Origin: Hyphomicrobiales bacterium
Lineage (GTDB): Bacteria; Pseudomonadota; Alphaproteobacteria; Parvibaculales; Parvibaculaceae
NCBI GenBank assembly: GCA_015655095.1
Contig: JAATFR010000336.1
Span: 1 to 13,846, forward strand
DNA length: 13,846 nucleotides
Direction of reading: 5' to 3'
The notes under the pieces were generated by a model. The model saw only the letters and a list, made by a program, of their open reading frames with translations. It was not told where the DNA came from and did no database searches. Of the stretch, positions 13,587 to 13,846 are shown piece by piece. The first letter of the stretch is position 1; each line of letters begins with the position of its first letter. Made by a program: the position numbers and the translations under genes.

Positions 13587-13599
13587 AACAGTGTTATAG
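13569..13599. promoter_or_regulatory. 31-bp nested palindrome, likely TetR operator
   Basis: The site begins CTATAAC and ends GTTATAG. Its outer 7-bp arms pair perfectly, as do inner 6-bp arms (TGTTAT and ATAACA), so about 26 of the 30 non-central bases are symmetric. It can also be read as two overlapping palindromes, TATAAC-GAT-GTTATA (13570-13584) and ATAACA-G-TGTTAT (13585-13597), which would suit two stacked dimers. Its position between the divergent tetR and gst genes, on the gst -10, supports operator function. Confidence 0.72.
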
Positions 13600-13634
13600 G
13601 AATCCGATTTTCAGAGACATTCCCGGAGACGTCA

Positions 13635-13846
13635 ATGATCACGCTGCATCATCTCAACCAGTCCCGTTCGCAACGGGTTCTCTGGCTGCTTGAAGAACTG
13701 GGACTCCCTTACGAAATCGTTTTTTACGAGCGCGACCCGGCGACCCGGCTGGCGCCTCCAGGCCTGAAGGCCATCCATCCACTGGGCAAATCCCCGGTCA
13801 TCACGGACGGGGATATCACCGTCGCCGAATCCGGCGCGATCATCGA
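13635..13846 (+). CDS. Glutathione S-transferase, N-terminal part (cut by window edge)
   Basis: Seventy residues are visible. The thioredoxin-fold start MITLHHLNQSRSQRVLWLLEE carries the SRS segment; Ser10 or Ser12 would activate glutathione. HPLGKSPVI holds the cis-Pro (Pro54), and AESGAII (64-70) holds the Glu-Ser pair that binds the glutathione gamma-glutamyl group. This is a bacterial GST typical of beta/nu-type sequences. GGAG at 13625-13628 stands 6 bases before the ATG. The divergent tetR and operator suggest induction by a substrate or electrophile. The C-terminal helical domain is outside the window, so class and function cannot be refined. Confidence 0.88.
   Translation, partial: MITLHHLNQSRSQRVLWLLEELGLPYEIVFYERDPATRLAPPGLKAIHPLGKSPVITDGDITVAESGAII

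Noticed and set aside
1..13846. Mobile element, CRISPR array, defence or toxin-antitoxin system
   Set aside because: No transposase or integrase motif, spaced repeat series, tRNA end or small toxin-antitoxin pair is visible. Gene order and composition look uniform.

Overview
The window is dense, GC-rich bacterial chromosome with short gaps and no tRNA, rRNA, insertion sequence or CRISPR array. An alphaproteobacterium, most likely of the Sphingomonadales, fits best. The evidence is a DUF3126 protein (a family I know from alphaproteobacteria), a PhoX-type phosphatase, a short LapG-like lipoprotein, and catabolic-style crotonase, GMC and hydroxychromene-isomerase genes. This taxonomic call is inference from family content and base composition, not a database match.

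Left part (1-3640). A three-gene minus-strand operon reads ABM-like small protein, PuuB-like FAD amine oxidase, then a second HI0933/BaiN-type flavoprotein cut by the window edge. It diverges from a classical SDR dehydrogenase across a 95-bp gap holding a perfect 7-bp-arm inverted repeat. The SDR converges with no spacer on a PCu(A)C periplasmic copper chaperone. Next is a small DUF3126 protein that probably starts at TTG.

Middle (3637-8201). A large Tat-exported PhoX-family phosphatase with a lipobox lies on the minus strand. Its upstream region carries a strong Pho-box match with a -10-like hexamer 10 bp downstream, so PhoB control in phosphate starvation is likely. Then, on the plus strand, come a gamma-class carbonic anhydrase-like hexapeptide protein and two crotonases. 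The first crotonase lacks both classical hydratase glutamates; the second has both.

Right part (8202-13846). Two consecutive hairpins separate the second crotonase from a convergent LapG-like transglutaminase-fold lipoprotein. A 303-bp gene-poor gap follows. Next is a tight plus-strand unit: GMC flavoprotein dehydrogenase, DsbA-fold 2-hydroxychromene-2-carboxylate isomerase-like protein (18 bp on) and a rhomboid protease (ATGA overlap). A DUF4389 membrane protein follows and overlaps the end of a convergent tetR by 104 bp. The tetR gene diverges from a glutathione S-transferase gene cut by the right edge, with a 31-bp nested palindrome over the likely gst promoter.

Working together: the flavin oxidase, SDR, crotonase, GMC and GSH-linked genes suggest a general catabolic and detoxification neighbourhood rather than one recognisable pathway. 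The best-supported observations are regulatory: the Pho box before phoX and the tetR/gst operator. I found no clear previously undescribed system. The least explained units are the GMC/isomerase/rhomboid operon and the ABM/PuuB/flavoprotein operon.
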